Part shown: positions 1-10,656 of the stretch, in pieces
How the letters are laid out: each line of letters opens with the position of its first letter
Position numbering within the stretch: position 1 is the first letter of the stretch
NCBI GenBank assembly: GCA_013146195.2
Contig: CM028380.1
Span: 83,857,142 to 83,921,141 of the forward strand
Length of the DNA: 64,000 nt
Direction: 5' to 3'
Source of the DNA: Codonopsis lanceolata
Lineage: Eukaryota > Streptophyta > Magnoliopsida > Asterales > Campanulaceae
Translations under genes and position numbers: made by a program
Notes under the pieces: model-generated
The model's input: the letters and a program-made list of their open reading frames with translations, nothing else
Databases searched by the model: none
Told to the model about the DNA's origin: nothing

Positions 1-1249
1 CAAAATAAGAGTGGCGGTAGCAGAGAGCAGAACAGTGATGTATAAAAATTAGTTCACCTTTATTTGACAGGATCAACACCTTGTCTTTTTCTCCCAATCA
101 ATCGATGATCACGAGGGCATAACTGTAAAGGACCAAAAAGAACTAAATAAATATACTCATACACACACAAAAGGAGATTAGGTTTAGAAATTCTATGGGA
201 GCTATTTGACTCCAAAAAAAACAAATTCACACACAGCTCTTGAATAGAGTTTATATAAGAGCCTTATAATCGACAATGGAACAAAAGGAGACAGACACCT
301 GACTTTAGATGAATTTACTGATTTTGACGCTGAAAATGGTAATATTTTTGATCTTTGGCGGAGTAGCTAGTCACTGTGTGATGTACAGGTCAAAAACAAT
401 TTTCCAAATAAGCAATCTCATTAGACTCTAATCAAAATTTCGTACAAGAAAGCATCTCTCTCCCCGCCCCGGAAGAAAAAACACACATGAACACATAAAA
501 CTGATTTATTTATTCATTTGCATCTAGCAACATGGAGATTGATTCAAATTTTATGAACACATAAAATTGTAGTCTGTACATTTTAGTTGGTGTAGATGAG
601 CAGACCTCTTGTTATGCAGTTTAATCATACTATTGGATTCTTTAAAAACTTAGAGCAACCCTCTGTTTCATTAGTTATTAGGAATGTAATTTCTTTTTCC
701 ATTTGAATGAAGGTTAACTTATACAGACTGGTAATTCTAATGACTTTTTTTCTTTCTTTTAATGATTACAGTCTGGAAAAGTTTATGTTCAAAGATGCAA
801 CTCCCCAAATGCATCATCAGAACATAAGCATCCTCAAACCAATCAATTTCTGAATAGTTGGCTGAATTTAGTGCTTTTGGCTTTTGTAAATGATAGTCTA
901 TAGAATATAATTTCTGAATTAAAGGAATCCTATATGTATACATTTCAAGGATTTCTGTTCTTATCTCATCAGAACAGGGAGCCAAGTTTATAGCTTATAT
1001 AAGCAAAAAGGGATTTTCGACCCACATTCAAACTAAAATTAATCAAACCCACATCAATCCCATCAAAATCGGCCTAATATACCAAACAAAGCAATTAAAC
1101 TTATTGAACAAATACGCGGTTCAACTAAAAAATACAAAAACATAAAATACATCCTAACATTAAATACTCTAAATTTACCCAAACTAGAAAGAGATAATAA
1201 AATAAGACCAGAACCTGCAAGTTTGAAAGGGATTCATCAAAGATTGAGT
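1..1249. other. AT-rich region without a supported gene
   Basis: I see no coding sequence with recognisable domains here. An 82-codon open frame on the minus strand (737-985) has no family signature that I recognise. It lies downstream of the possible minus-strand 5' exon at 1,269-1,519, so it could be intron or a further exon of that transcription unit, but this is inference. Confidence 0.3.
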
Positions 1250-1268
1250 TTAGAAAAAGAAGAATACC

Positions 1269-1519
1269 TTAAAAGGCGTTTCTGAAGCTCTAAACCGCAA
1301 GATTGGATTCGTCTCTCTTCGTCGTTTATGGAGAATCACCGGCTCAAAAACTGTTTCAATAATCAAATATGGAGAAGGAGGCCGGAGTGGGGAAGGAAAT
1401 TGCCTCCGCCTGTGGTCGTTGATGGAGAGAGAGGAGAGTAATCGAGCGAAGAGAGAGCGAGACCTAGGTTTTGAGTTTTGAGTTTTGATCGATAGTTTCA
1501 AAATTTCCGCCGGGTTCAT
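1269..1519 (-). other. candidate 5' exon / 5' UTR of a minus-strand gene
   Basis: Read on the minus strand, this is a pyrimidine-rich leader (many CTCT runs), as is common in plant 5' UTRs. It ends in a good splice-donor context, CTTTTAAG|GTATTC, at about 1,269. An open frame of 89 codons runs through it, but it is Arg/Ser/Pro-rich with no family signature and ends in a run of Phe, so I do not treat it as a protein. No downstream coding exon could be recognised between 1 and 1,268. It may be a non-coding first exon or a chance match. Confidence 0.3.
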
Positions 1520-1677
1520 TCAAGTCGATGGGTTTAACCCAACTGAACCCATGAAATTAAATGGGTTAAGTTGGGTAACTCATTTAAATTTATTTTATTA
1601 ATGGGTTGGGTTGAGTTGGGTAATTAGTGGGTTGGGTTGGGTGGGTTTATGGGTAATGGGTTGAAATTGACAGGCCT
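1520..1677. repeat. TGGGT-rich repeat, possible hAT terminal fragment
   Basis: This segment contains many iterations of GGGTTGGGTTGGGT and ends in GAAATTGACAGGCCTAC. Read on the minus strand it starts GTAGGCCTGTCAATTTC followed by CCCAACCC runs, which resembles the subterminal region of some plant hAT elements. I found neither a partner terminal repeat nor an 8-bp target duplication, so it is at best a truncated end. Confidence 0.3.
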
Positions 1678-2699
1678 ACATCTAATTAATCAAAACTACA
1701 AAAGGAGGAAGTCGTTAATTAGAATAACAAAACCCAATAACCCAACAAGCAAACAGATTTTGCCAAAAAAAAAAAAATTCGGTGGGATTGCGGGGAGATT
1801 AAAAAGTACAAAGTGAACAATTTTGTAACAGATTTTGAACCTAAAAAAAAAAAGGAAAACACTTCCACATTCATCTTTCATTCAATTGTTTCCATCAAAT
1901 CAGAAGAACACTAGTTTTAATATACTAATACTAGTAAACAACAACTTAAAGAATCATCCATCTTAATCTGCTACCCACTAAGCCATACTATTGGCTGTCC
2001 AGACCATGAAAGGGCTGGATTCCAAAAAACCCAATTCACCACCGGCGTGTATCCGTGGGTGTGAGTGAGAAAGAGAGATAGGATTACCATGGTTTCTAGT
2101 AAACGAGAGTAGGAAGGCGGCGCTGCCGCCGAGGTTGTCTTAGCTCGAGTGTGGCACTACAGTTTTAGGTTTGGACTGAAAATAGCGAAACTAAAGCTAT
2201 AAATCAACCGTGGGCTTCCTATTAGGACCAACACAAGAAGCGAACATGGTATTGAGGAGGTGCGGTCAGAGTGAAAGGCGACAAACTCGATCAAAGATCG
2301 AAGAATGGAACAATAGGCTAATGTGGGAGAATGAGGTTGGTAATCCAATCAAACCCTAACCGAATAATTTCATATAAATTTAACCAACGACTAAACAAAT
2401 TGTACATGGAAATCAACAAAAATAAACAGATATTAATTCGGAGAAAAAAATTAAATAAATTAATAGAAAAAACCTCAGTCGTTTGGGCCATCTTTTCCTG
2501 TAATAAATTGGAAAGGCTTGAAGTAAGAAGTGGAGGAGAAAGAGAGCTGCAGCTACTCTCTCACTCCGGCGACAAAATAGGAAGAAAGAAAGAAGGCGGG
2601 AGGTTACTGTAAGGGTTGCTAATCGGGTCGATATAATTTTTGTAATTATTTTGGGCCTTTTAACGGCCCAAAACTTGCTAGGTTTTAAAACCAAGACTA
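1678..2699. other. intergenic, possible leader sequences only
   Basis: No protein family is recognisable on either strand. Two pyrimidine-rich stretches on the minus strand (around 2,040-2,340 and 2,500-2,610) look like transcript leaders but have no coding exon attached. The open frame at 2,413-2,611 is low-complexity (Phe/Leu/Arg-rich). Confidence 0.35.
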
Positions 2700-2908
2700 T
2701 CTTAGTTTGTATTTGATTGGGCTCGTTATGCTTGAGTTCATTAATTAATGAGACTTGGTTGATCGTGATGTTGCCCTTAACAATGGAGCCATAACCAATT
2801 GTAGCGCCCTTAGAATTATCTCCAAAGATAACTAAAGAACGGCTGTATAGACAATGTATTAGAAGATTGTTGTTATGTGCTTTGAGTAGCCACTGTCTAG
2901 ATACCAAT
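2700..2908 (-). pseudogene. Ty1/Copia polyprotein fragment (protease region)
   Basis: The minus strand encodes a short relic of a Copia polyprotein. It begins with NWYLDSGYSKHIT, which corresponds to the aspartic-protease WxLDSG-xSxH motif. After a frame break it continues with VIFGDNSKGATIGYGSI and INELKHN, the usual segment upstream of the LLSISQL motif. A stop and a frame change separate the two parts. Similarity ends abruptly on the right at position 2,908, where a sequence starting TGTTAG (LTR-like) begins. The fragment was therefore cut by a later insertion or rearrangement. Only about 70 codons survive and no LTR of its own was identified. Confidence 0.6.
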
Positions 2909-3785
2909 TGTTAGTCCTAGTGGCTTAGAAATAAGCTAGGGGTTGAATAGCTTATTTAAAGTTTAAAACGTTCTTTGAAAAAGAGAGATATATATCTATT
3001 ATCTTTGGTAGCAAAAAATATAAGTATCAAAATAGGCAGTTTAGCAAATATCTAAAGATGATATTTGCTCCTTTTATAAAATGATGCTAAGGGACAAGAT
3101 TTAAAAAATAACAATAAAAAGGCAACACAAGTGAGTCAACACATGCATTTGGATTGGTTCATACAGAAATGTGTTACATCCATTACCAAGATGGTCAATC
3201 TCGAATTTTGAAATATGCATTTTTTTCCCCAATAGAATGATTACAATAGATATGATCACTAATGAATTGTGTACAAAATATTTTTGACCACATGGATTAG
3301 GAGTGGAATAATCTATAGACAGATTTAATCACACTCATGCTTTGTAGGTTAGAATATATTAAATACTAGGAAGAGAAAAAGAATAAGATCCGGATGTTGG
3401 GCTCTTCTAAGTATTGAATGTTGAGGATTTGTAAAGCACTTAAGGTTGAGCGTATTGGGTAGTTGAAGCTCGATAAATATGTTGCGAGTGTATATCTCTT
3501 CAAGTCTCAAGTGATGTTTAAATAGTCATGAGAGATCTTCATAGCCGTTGTGTATGATCTTCATTAAATACATTTTTGAATACATTTAATGTTGTTAGGC
3601 ATTGGACCCTCGATCGATTAGATCGTCTGTCAATTAGAGTCTTCACTAGGCGCTATTTTTCTATAAATGGGTAAGCATGAGGTTCACGAACATAGTATTA
3701 TGTTTGAGACTTACCTCATAATAGATATGAGGATAGACAAACCCATGTGCATTAGAAGTCAACCATTTTGAAGCAATTCGACCAA
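2909..3785. mobile_element. LTR-like sequence, left arm of palindrome
   Basis: The sequence starts TGTTAGTCCTAGTGG immediately inside the Copia fragment and continues as AT-rich non-coding DNA. A related sequence with the same layout starts at 30,068 (TGTTGTAAGCCTAGTAGG). Both carry the segment 'CATTACCAAG.TGG.CAA' and a shared 'GATCACTAA.GAAT' block, so they belong to one dispersed family, probably an LTR. The portion 2,974-3,785 is repeated in inverted orientation at 3,840-4,648. Confidence 0.45.
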
Positions 3786-4648
3786 GTTTAGCACAACAAA
3801 CTTCTATGATAAATATGATAGACAAATAGTATTTAATGCTTGGTCGAATTGCTTCAAAATGGTTGACTTCTAATGCACATGGGTTTGTCTATCCTCATAT
3901 CTATTATGAGGTAAGTCTCAAACATAATACTATGTTCGTAACCTCATGCTTACCCATTTATAGAAAAACAGCCTAGCGCCTGTAATTCGACTCAGACGAT
4001 CTAATCGACCGAGGGTCCAACTAACAACATTAAATGTATTCAAAAATGTATTTAATGAAGATCATACACAACGCTATGAAGATCTCTCATGACTATTTAA
4101 ACATCACTTGAGACTTGAAGAGATATACACTCGCAACATATTTATCGAGCTTCAACTACCCAATACGTTCAACCTTAAGTGCTTTACAAATCCTCAACAT
4201 TCAATACTTAGAAGAGCCTGAACATCTGGATCTTATTCTTTTTTCTCTTCCTAGTATTTAATATATTCTAACCTACAAAGCATGAGTGTGATTAAATCTG
4301 TCTATAGATTATTCCACTCCTAATCCATGTGGTCAAAAATATTTTGTACACAATTCATTAGTGATCATATCTATTGTAATCATTCTATTGGGGAAAAAAA
4401 TGCATATTTCAAAATTCAAGATTGACCATCTTGGTAATGGATGTAACACATTTCTGTATGAACCAATCCAAATGCATGTGTTGACTCACTTGTGTTGCCT
4501 TTTTATTGTTATTTTTTAAATCTTGTCCCTTAGCATCATTTTATAAAAGGAGCAAATATCATCTTTAGATATTTGCTAAACTGCCTATTTTGATACTTAT
4601 ATTTTTTGCTACCAAAGATAATAGATATATATCTACTCTCTTTTCAAA
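2974..4648. repeat. large near-perfect inverted repeat (~810-bp arms, 54-bp loop)
   Basis: Left arm 2,974-3,785 and right arm 3,840-4,648 are reverse complements with only scattered substitutions and small indels. One example is GCATT after GTTGTTAG, which is present in the left arm and absent in the right. The unpaired centre is 3,786-3,839. The right arm ends at TTTCAAA (4,648), directly abutting coding sequence of the FAR1-type gene. The left arm is the inner part of the LTR-like sequence starting at 2,909, so the right arm lacks the first ~65 bp. A transcript across it would fold into a very long hairpin. Confidence 0.9.
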
Positions 4649-5553
4649 CAATATTGTTTGGTAATGATGGTTAACACCTACAATAGGGACAAACGGCATT
4701 CCATATCTGTTTGTACCATATGTAGGGTCAAAGCAAACAACATCTCCAAAATGGTAGTAGTCCATCCTTGACCTAGCATCAGCCCAGAAGAAATTGGTCA
4801 TTTGGCCCTCTGAATCTGATTGAATAGAATAAAAGAAGGAAGGATTTTCCATTTGTTGGCGCTCAAAGTAGTCGAGTACAGCTTGTGCATCTCCTCCCAA
4901 AAGTTCTTTTTGTCGTTTGAAACTCAAAAAATTTCTTGCATCTCTCTCAACATAACCAATGTTACGACTTCCACCAGTTTCAATACCCATGTAACTCATC
5001 ATAAGATTAGTCTTAATGCCTGCTCGACGCATGTTTACTAAAAATTTTCCTTGAGCTTCTGTTACTTTTCTCAAGGATCGAAGCTTATGCCTTTTACTTG
5101 GAGTTGCAAGATTGTGATTGTGTTCTTCTACAACTTGACGAACAATCCATTTATCATCAGTTTTTCTTATTGACATCATTGCCTTGCATCCAGTTCTTAT
5201 GTCACATCTGTTTCTCTTTCGTTCTTCAATAGGTTTAGATCTAACATCTTTTAATCCCTCCATTGAACAACAATATCTACGACATATTATCTCATTTGTT
5301 CGTTGGGACTTCGAAGTTGAGAATTTTCGGATACTAAATCCCATATGCCCTGCATATCGATTATATAATTCATATGCTTCTTCATGAGAATCAAATTCCA
5401 TTCCTACACATGGGCGAACCTCATTTATATCAGTGATATTCTTTTCATGTCCACTATTAACATCCACTTCCTCATTTGCAAAACTATCATTGATATCCTT
5501 TTCTTCATCATCACTGATATCTTGTGGGACAAGATCAGTTTGCTTCTTCCCAT
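4649..5553 (-). pseudogene. FAR1-related (FRS) protein, truncated inside the MULE domain
   Basis: This is a FAR1/FRS-type protein, a plant transcription-factor family derived from Mutator transposases. An acidic N-terminus is followed by the FAR1 DNA-binding domain. It begins near GMEFDSHEEAYELYNRYA and contains FSIRK, ICRRYCCS and a C-terminal HNHNL, the C/H ligands of the WRKY-GCM1-like zinc finger. A linker leads into the start of the MULE transposase domain (FDPTYGTNRYGMPFVP, then GVNHHYQTILF). Coding similarity stops there, because the next bases belong to the ~810-bp palindrome. The rest of the MULE domain and the SWIM finger are missing. A splice acceptor (TATTTTAG|ATGGG) at 5,553 means the N-terminal residues come from an upstream exon. 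The surviving part has no internal stop. It is truncated and probably non-functional, although a product with the DNA-binding domain alone is conceivable. Confidence 0.85.
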
Positions 5554-6052
5554 CTAAAATAACATGAAAAAGATAAACCAATAATGAAATAGCTAAATTT
5601 AAGAGCAAGGTAAATATAATTTTTACACCTAAAAAATATACTCTTGACGATAAAACTATTTAATTGCAGAACTAAAAGAAGTTTGATCCGTCGAAGACAA
5701 AGGAATTCTCGCCTGCATGAGATGAACCACAATTTATGCAGGTGATTGGAATACATTCTTTTTTTAGGATGTTCCAGAAAGAGAGAGAGAGTGCTTGAGA
5801 ATGGGCTTTCAAATTAGACTTAAGTTCCGTCCATACATAAACAAAGAACTGGGATGCGCGTTTTATTGTTGATACTATAGTGGCTTTTGCAGGTAAATGA
5901 TTACATTAACTGTTTTGATTTATGAATAGGCTTCATAATGCAAGGCATATTTGGATTTACTGACATGATGTTAACTTAGGTGTGCGCGTGGGGTTTGAAG
6001 ATTTGAGTATTTGCTTTCAAGAACTTAGGAAAGCCGACATTTTGGCATTAAA
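5554..6052. other. intron and upstream region of the FAR1-type gene
   Basis: The minus strand upstream of the acceptor at 5,553 has a typical AT-rich intron, with possible leader-exon sequence around 5,640-5,760. I could not fix the first coding exon or the start codon. The rest up to 6,052 is unassigned. Confidence 0.35.
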
Positions 6053-6540
6053 ATGGCATCAATTAGTGATGGGGAAAGCTCAGGTGAAGTTCAATCCATT
6101 GAAAGCGTTACAAGTTGATATGGTCATTTGCCGCAAGGGACCGCTTAGATTGAATGATCCTCGGATGGGTTTCGAATACTAAAACGACTCTTCCTATTAG
6201 CCAAATTTCACCAGGTGGTTTGCCTTCTCCAACAGCCAAATTTCAGCGTCTTGCTAAAGAAAGAGACGAATTCTCGAGATTTGTACCATCACCTTCCATA
6301 CAAGGTCTCCATGTACGTCTCAATGGGGCTTTTCATCAAACAATCATTTGCTTTGTGGGAAACCAGCAAATAATGGATTAAGAGCCCCTTGAACATGGCA
6401 CTTTTATTATGGATGAGTTGTGTTGCGATCTCTGGGGCAATCCTTTTCCTCGTAATGACATGGATGCTAAATCGAGCTTTACCAAGAACAACCTTCAATC
6501 TATCTTTCATCAAGTCACAAGCCACAGTCAATGACATCCT
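6053..6540 (+). pseudogene. PLAC8-family protein, processed-looking/decayed fragment
   Basis: Fragments of one protein are spread over several frames. They are MASISDGESSGEVQSIESV (from 6,053), then LPISQISPGGLPSPTAKFQR and LAKERDEFSRFVP, then WIKSPLNMALLLW, SCVAISGAILFLVMT and MLNRALP. This order matches my recollection of plant PLAC8-domain membrane proteins, which have a Ser-rich N-terminal region followed by a hydrophobic segment before the Cys-rich domain. At least two in-frame stops and two frameshifts break it, and the Cys-rich PLAC8 core is absent downstream. The hydrophobic segment (SCVAISGAILFLVMT) would be membrane-spanning. I see no introns within the ~490 bp, but the fragment is too short to prove retroposition. 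The family call rests on memory of conserved motifs, so moderate confidence. Confidence 0.55.
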
Positions 6541-7539
6541 TTAAGGATCGAAGCTAATCATTCCTATTAAGGAGATATGGATGAACTCTTACTGGGGGAA
6601 CACCATAAGATAGAAGTACAACTTTTAAGTACAATAACAAAAGAAAGGTTCAAATCTCAAAACAGTTTTTGCATTATGATCTTTGTCTTTCTTTTTTTTT
6701 TTATAAATGAAATAATGAATATCACTTTGAAATTGAATGTAAAAACTGTTCTAATTTCTTCATAACTCAGCATACCTCTGTTTCTTTCATGGAGACAATC
6801 AAAGTAGGAGAAAATAAACTCACCGAAATCGCAGAGTTCGACATCACTATCTACGTCAATGATTTCCATCATTTTAATTCTTCCGATAGATTATGAACTG
6901 CCACAATATTAATTTTGTTAGATAGAAAGAATTGAAAAAAGAAGAAAAAAAGGTGAAACCCAGGAAGGAATACAAGACTTGTGGAGGTGGAAATCACAAG
7001 TGTGACACTACCCTTTAGCATGAAAAAAACGTTAAACAGAGGAAGACGACCACTAACCTTTAGCAAGAAAAAACCATTAAACAGAGTAAGCCCCGATATT
7101 CAAGACTTGTGGGGGTGGAAAATTTGGTGGGAGAAGAAGAGCAAAGCAGAGGAAGACGGAGACAATTAAAGACGTGTTATTTAGGAAGAGTGAAACAGGA
7201 CGAGAGAATCACGGTTTTTTTTTTTATCAAGATCTTCCTCGGCTATTTGACTATTTTAACCTTTTAAGATTTTGACATGTGATCTTATTAAAATTTGAAG
7301 ATCTTATTAAATTTTGATCCAACGGTTTATATGTTAGAGCTGATATAATTAATATGAGCTCTATCTCGTAATATCGTTTGCCTTCCTTAAAAGTCGAAGC
7401 ACGGAAACAGCCACCCACCAAGTCGAATCCCACATTATTATCGTAAGTGTATTTCAAGTTACAAATAGACCCCTTTATTTATATAGTGTAAGGAGTATAT
7501 ATTAAGTTGTATATGGATTGGCTAAAATTTTGGGGGCAC
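6541..7539. other. intergenic with local duplications
   Basis: I recognise no gene. A short imperfect direct duplication is visible. 'CAAGACTTGTGG.GGTGGAAA' occurs near 6,972 and 7,101, and 'CCTTTAGCA.GAAAAAA.C.TTAAACAGA' occurs near 7,010 and 7,055. Confidence 0.4.
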
Positions 7540-7965
7540 TAGGCGGTTAGCGGTTGCCTAATAGGTCTAGGACCGGGCCGACCCCGATCACTTGTTAGGG
7601 GGGACAAAGTATTAAATTGCTAACAAAGCAGTCGGAGCCACCTTTTGAATCTAACAGTGCCCATAGCGTTTATCACAACTTGTGGATGTGGGTTGTAAAT
7701 ATGTGTTATAACTTATAAGTGATCACCTGTTATCACTCTGCACCAACAATGTAAATATGTAATTAACTTTCGAGTGGATATGTGGTAGGCTTAGTTAGTT
7801 CAGGTATTCTTGTCAATATTGGTGAGCCTCGAACACCCGATGTGTGGATCCTAAAACACCCAAGGTGCCTATAACTGGTGAGACTCAACAAGGACGTGAA
7901 TGATTTAATTGAAGAAGATTGTAATAATTTGAATGAAGATTGATTTAAACCTTAACAATTCAAAC
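7540..7965 (+). repeat. possible diverged TRIM/LTR relic
   Basis: The segment contains 'GGAGCCACCTTTTGAATCT' and 'CAAGGACGTGAATGATTTAATTGAAGAAGATTGTAAT'. These resemble, in order, the internal region and LTR start of the TRIM-like element at 58,139-58,330 ('GAGCCACCTCTTGAATTCT' and 'GAGGACGTCAAGGATTTAAGTGGAGGAGATTGTAAT'). The spacing and most of the intervening bases differ. Treat this as a weak homology call made by eye. Confidence 0.3.
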
Positions 7966-9386
7966 TTAATACTTTCGCTTGAAGGAAGGCAGTCCCTCTA
8001 GAGACAACATTGAACTTTTCGATTAAAACAAACCACAGCTATAATATAACCATGGAATCAACATTGAACTTGGGGACAAGTACCCAACCCCACTGAGAGG
8101 TGAGAGCACGCGTACGTCTGGTGAACCTTATTTTAATGTTATAAATGCTTGATCCACATGCACATCAAATAGAATTGACAAAATGCAAAGCTATATAGTT
8201 AACGAAAGATAATGCGCCTCTATAAAATATGCCTCATTAATTTCGTTGATAAAATTATAAGGACGTCTTTGCTAGTCGGGTAGTAGGGATAAACATGATT
8301 ATTAATCCTAGTACTATTGATACCCTCACTATTAATCTTCACTTGTATATCAAGGATAGTTTTGAGATTAAAAATATCAATACATTTTTTTCTTAGTAAG
8401 GACACTAATAATACCACCCTCTCCATTGATATAATTAGTAAAAAAATAATGACTTTATCCAGGTAACGCGTGCTATTAATTCAGACCACTTATTACATAC
8501 GAAACGGCGACCAACCTTATTAAACCTATCATTATTACTACCAATCACCAATCAGCACCTAAATGTTTGGTGTAAAGTGTAAACATAACAGTACTCTTTT
8601 CTGATAAATGTTACGGCCCCCAACTTTATCTCCTAATCAGTAAACATGGAAAACCTCACAACAGACTAAAACATATTTATGAAAAGGCATGAATAACCAG
8701 CCAAATCCTTAAAAGACCTCAAAGATAAACAACCAATTGTCCAAAACAACAAATCCTAGCAGTTGGACTCAAAAATCAGTTCATGTACATAATTTAAACC
8801 AACTGAATTGGAGTTTGTTCTCAAACAAGAATTTGTAAAGGAGAGGCTACGGTTCTAATAGTGCACAACCAAAAACAGACTTTCTTTGCCCTACTTTCTG
8901 TCTGCACTGCAGATTATTGATGTTGACAAACATAAGATCTGAGTTACTTATTCATTCCTTGTTTTTCCCCTAACCCAATTAAATTCACACACAAACACTT
9001 ACACAAGCACAAGATGGTCAAACTACAAAAGTAACACCAAATGAAGCCCGCTCAAGTTTAATACTCGAATAAGTTAGGTTTCGATGAAGGGGCCAACCAA
9101 TGCGTGCTTTAATAGTATCATAAGTTTGAATTCTTAGAAGTTTCATCAGCCATAGTCATGTAAGCTTTACATCCATAAATCATAGCTCATAAAGACGTAA
9201 AGCAGGGAAAAATTGGATGTACCTCTGGCACACAAAAGTATATGAGCATAGCATTCAAGTCAATCATAGGTAGGGGTAGGGTGAGTGTTCTCGGTTATTC
9301 ATGTCGCCAGATGAGAAAGCTCATCAAACTAGCAAAATCATGGGAAGTATAATGACTTGTAAAAAGAAAAATTTTCTGGGGTTGTC
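7966..9386. other. intergenic / 3' flank of the CHCH gene
   Basis: No coding region is recognisable. The part next to 9,386 should include the 3' UTR of the minus-strand CHCH-domain gene; no clear polyadenylation signal could be singled out. Confidence 0.35.
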
Positions 9387-9935
9387 CTACGTATCTGCTG
9401 AGCTGACTTGTTGCCTAGCACTGCGAGCACAATCTGCAAATTTTTTGACCAAATCGGCACATTTTAGAGGGTCCTTCGCATGTTCCTTGTAGCAATCCAA
9501 GCAAGAATTGTAATCAGCCAAACAGGGCATGGGCTTTTGGTACGGAAGTTTGAACTCCTTATCATGAAGCTCCTTGGCTCTTTGTGTTACTTCACTTGCC
9601 ATCTCCTCTTCCTGCTTCTGCAATCTTTCAACAACCTTCTCACTCTCCCGAAGTGTCAACTGAATGGCCTCTAACTCAGCATTAGCAGATACTGGAGGAG
9701 GGGTAGCTGGAAGGAACAATGGAGGCTGAAGTGGCCATCCTGTAGCCAGAGGCCCAGTTTTATGGGTTTGAGAATCATCAGGTACCTCCTTCAGAGTGGA
9801 TTTTGTTTCAGACTGTCGAGGACTTCGAGGTGCCTTCGTTCTTGGTTTCCTTGGTTTCTTCTTAAATTTCTCACCTTCAGTTGCAAGCTGTTGAACTAAG
9901 TTGCTGCTTATTTGAATGGAATAAGAATCTTCCAT
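9387..9935 (-). CDS. CHCH (twin CX9C) domain protein, MIC19/CHCHD3-like architecture
   Basis: This is an intact 182-residue open frame. The first ~75 residues are basic and Pro/Ser/Thr-rich, including KKKPRKPRTK. Pro-rich residues ~75-95 include GWPLQPPLFLP. A charged helix of about 45 residues (AELEAIQLTLRESEKVVERL onward) looks like a coiled coil. The C-terminus after LPYQKPMPC carries two CX9C pairs, C-LADYNSCLD-C and C-ADLVKKFAD-C, separated by 11 residues, with one additional Cys inside the first pair. Twin-CX9C domains are oxidised in the mitochondrial intermembrane space by the MIA40 relay. A coiled coil plus CHCH resembles the MICOS subunit MIC19, but I infer this from architecture only. 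I chose the Met at 9,935 because a splice acceptor (GAAAGCAG|AGATATT) lies just upstream. The longer frame starting at 9,971 would run through intronic-looking sequence. Confidence 0.85.
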   Translation of the reverse strand: MEDSYSIQISSNLVQQLATEGEKFKKKPRKPRTKAPRSPRQSETKSTLKEVPDDSQTHKTGPLATGWPLQPPLFLPATPPPVSANAELEAIQLTLRESEKVVERLQKQEEEMASEVTQRAKELHDKEFKLPYQKPMPCLADYNSCLDCYKEHAKDPLKCADLVKKFADCARSARQQVSSADT

Positions 9936-10197
9936 AATATCTCTGCTTTCAGAAAAGTTACCTGTGAACATCCATTAATTTGATTATACGGCTTTAGAAT
10001 GAAAGATCCAGGAAAATTAAGCACATTAGAGTTTCCTATATAAAAAGGATACATCAACCCGTGGTACTAGATCAAGGGCCTATGGAATGAGATACTGGAC
10101 AATGTATGGCATGCACTTATTAACACAAAGAACTGGCAAACTACAACTAAGTTAACAGCGAGGCCAGGGGGAGAGGGTGTTGTAGTTTTGAAAGATA

Positions 10198-10362
10198 CTC
10201 CCTCCGTTCCGGGCAAGAGTCCACTATTCCATTTCGATATGTTTCACTTAAAGAATCCACTTTCAAAAATTAAGACAAAAAAAATCATTTTATTACTAAT
10301 GGACAACTAAAAGTGTCATTTTTTTAAAAAGTTTGACTTTCAAACTGGCGGAATGGAGGGAG
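10198..10362. mobile_element. Stowaway MITE (Tc1/mariner), copy 1
   Basis: Terminal inverted repeats CTCCCTCCGTTCCGG and CCGGAATGGAGGGAG (the right one with a mismatch as GGCGGAATGGAGGGAG) flank a 165-bp AT-rich body. The element is bordered by TA on both sides. CTCCCTCCGTYCC is the signature end of plant Stowaway MITEs. Body segments 'TTTCACTTAAAGA.TCCACTTT' and 'AGTTTGACTTTCAAAC' recur in the copy at 16,441. Confidence 0.9.
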
Positions 10363-10394
10363 TAAAAAATACACTCGTAATAACTAATAAGCAA

Positions 10395-10656
10395 AATACA
10401 AAAAAATGAAAAAATTCTTAATTCTTATCAAACATGAATGACAACTTGGCATTACAAAAAAAAAAAAAAGGAGATTCCCCAGTCAAAATAATTAACAACA
10501 TTCCAAAAAAAAAATTAAAAAAATGCAAAAATTCTTATTCTTAACAAACACAAATCTGACAACTTGGCAATACACAAAAAAAAAAAAAACAAAACAAAAC
10601 AAAACAAAAACAAAAAAGAGATTGCCTGGTTAGAATAATTAACAACATTCCAATAT
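10395..10656. repeat. two-copy tandem duplication (~115-140 bp units)
   Basis: Two consecutive units share, in order, 'AAAAATTCTTA..TCTTA.CAAACA', 'GACAACTTGGCA.TACA', a poly-A run, 'GAGATT.CC..GT.A.AATAATT' and 'AACAACATTCCAA'. The first runs from about 10,395 to 10,506 and the second from about 10,515 to 10,656. Expanded A-tracts account for the length difference. Confidence 0.75.

Noticed and set aside
2413..2699. C-terminal half of the 164-codon minus-strand ORF
   Set aside because: Only the first part has Copia motifs; the rest is a random Phe/Leu/Arg-rich extension.
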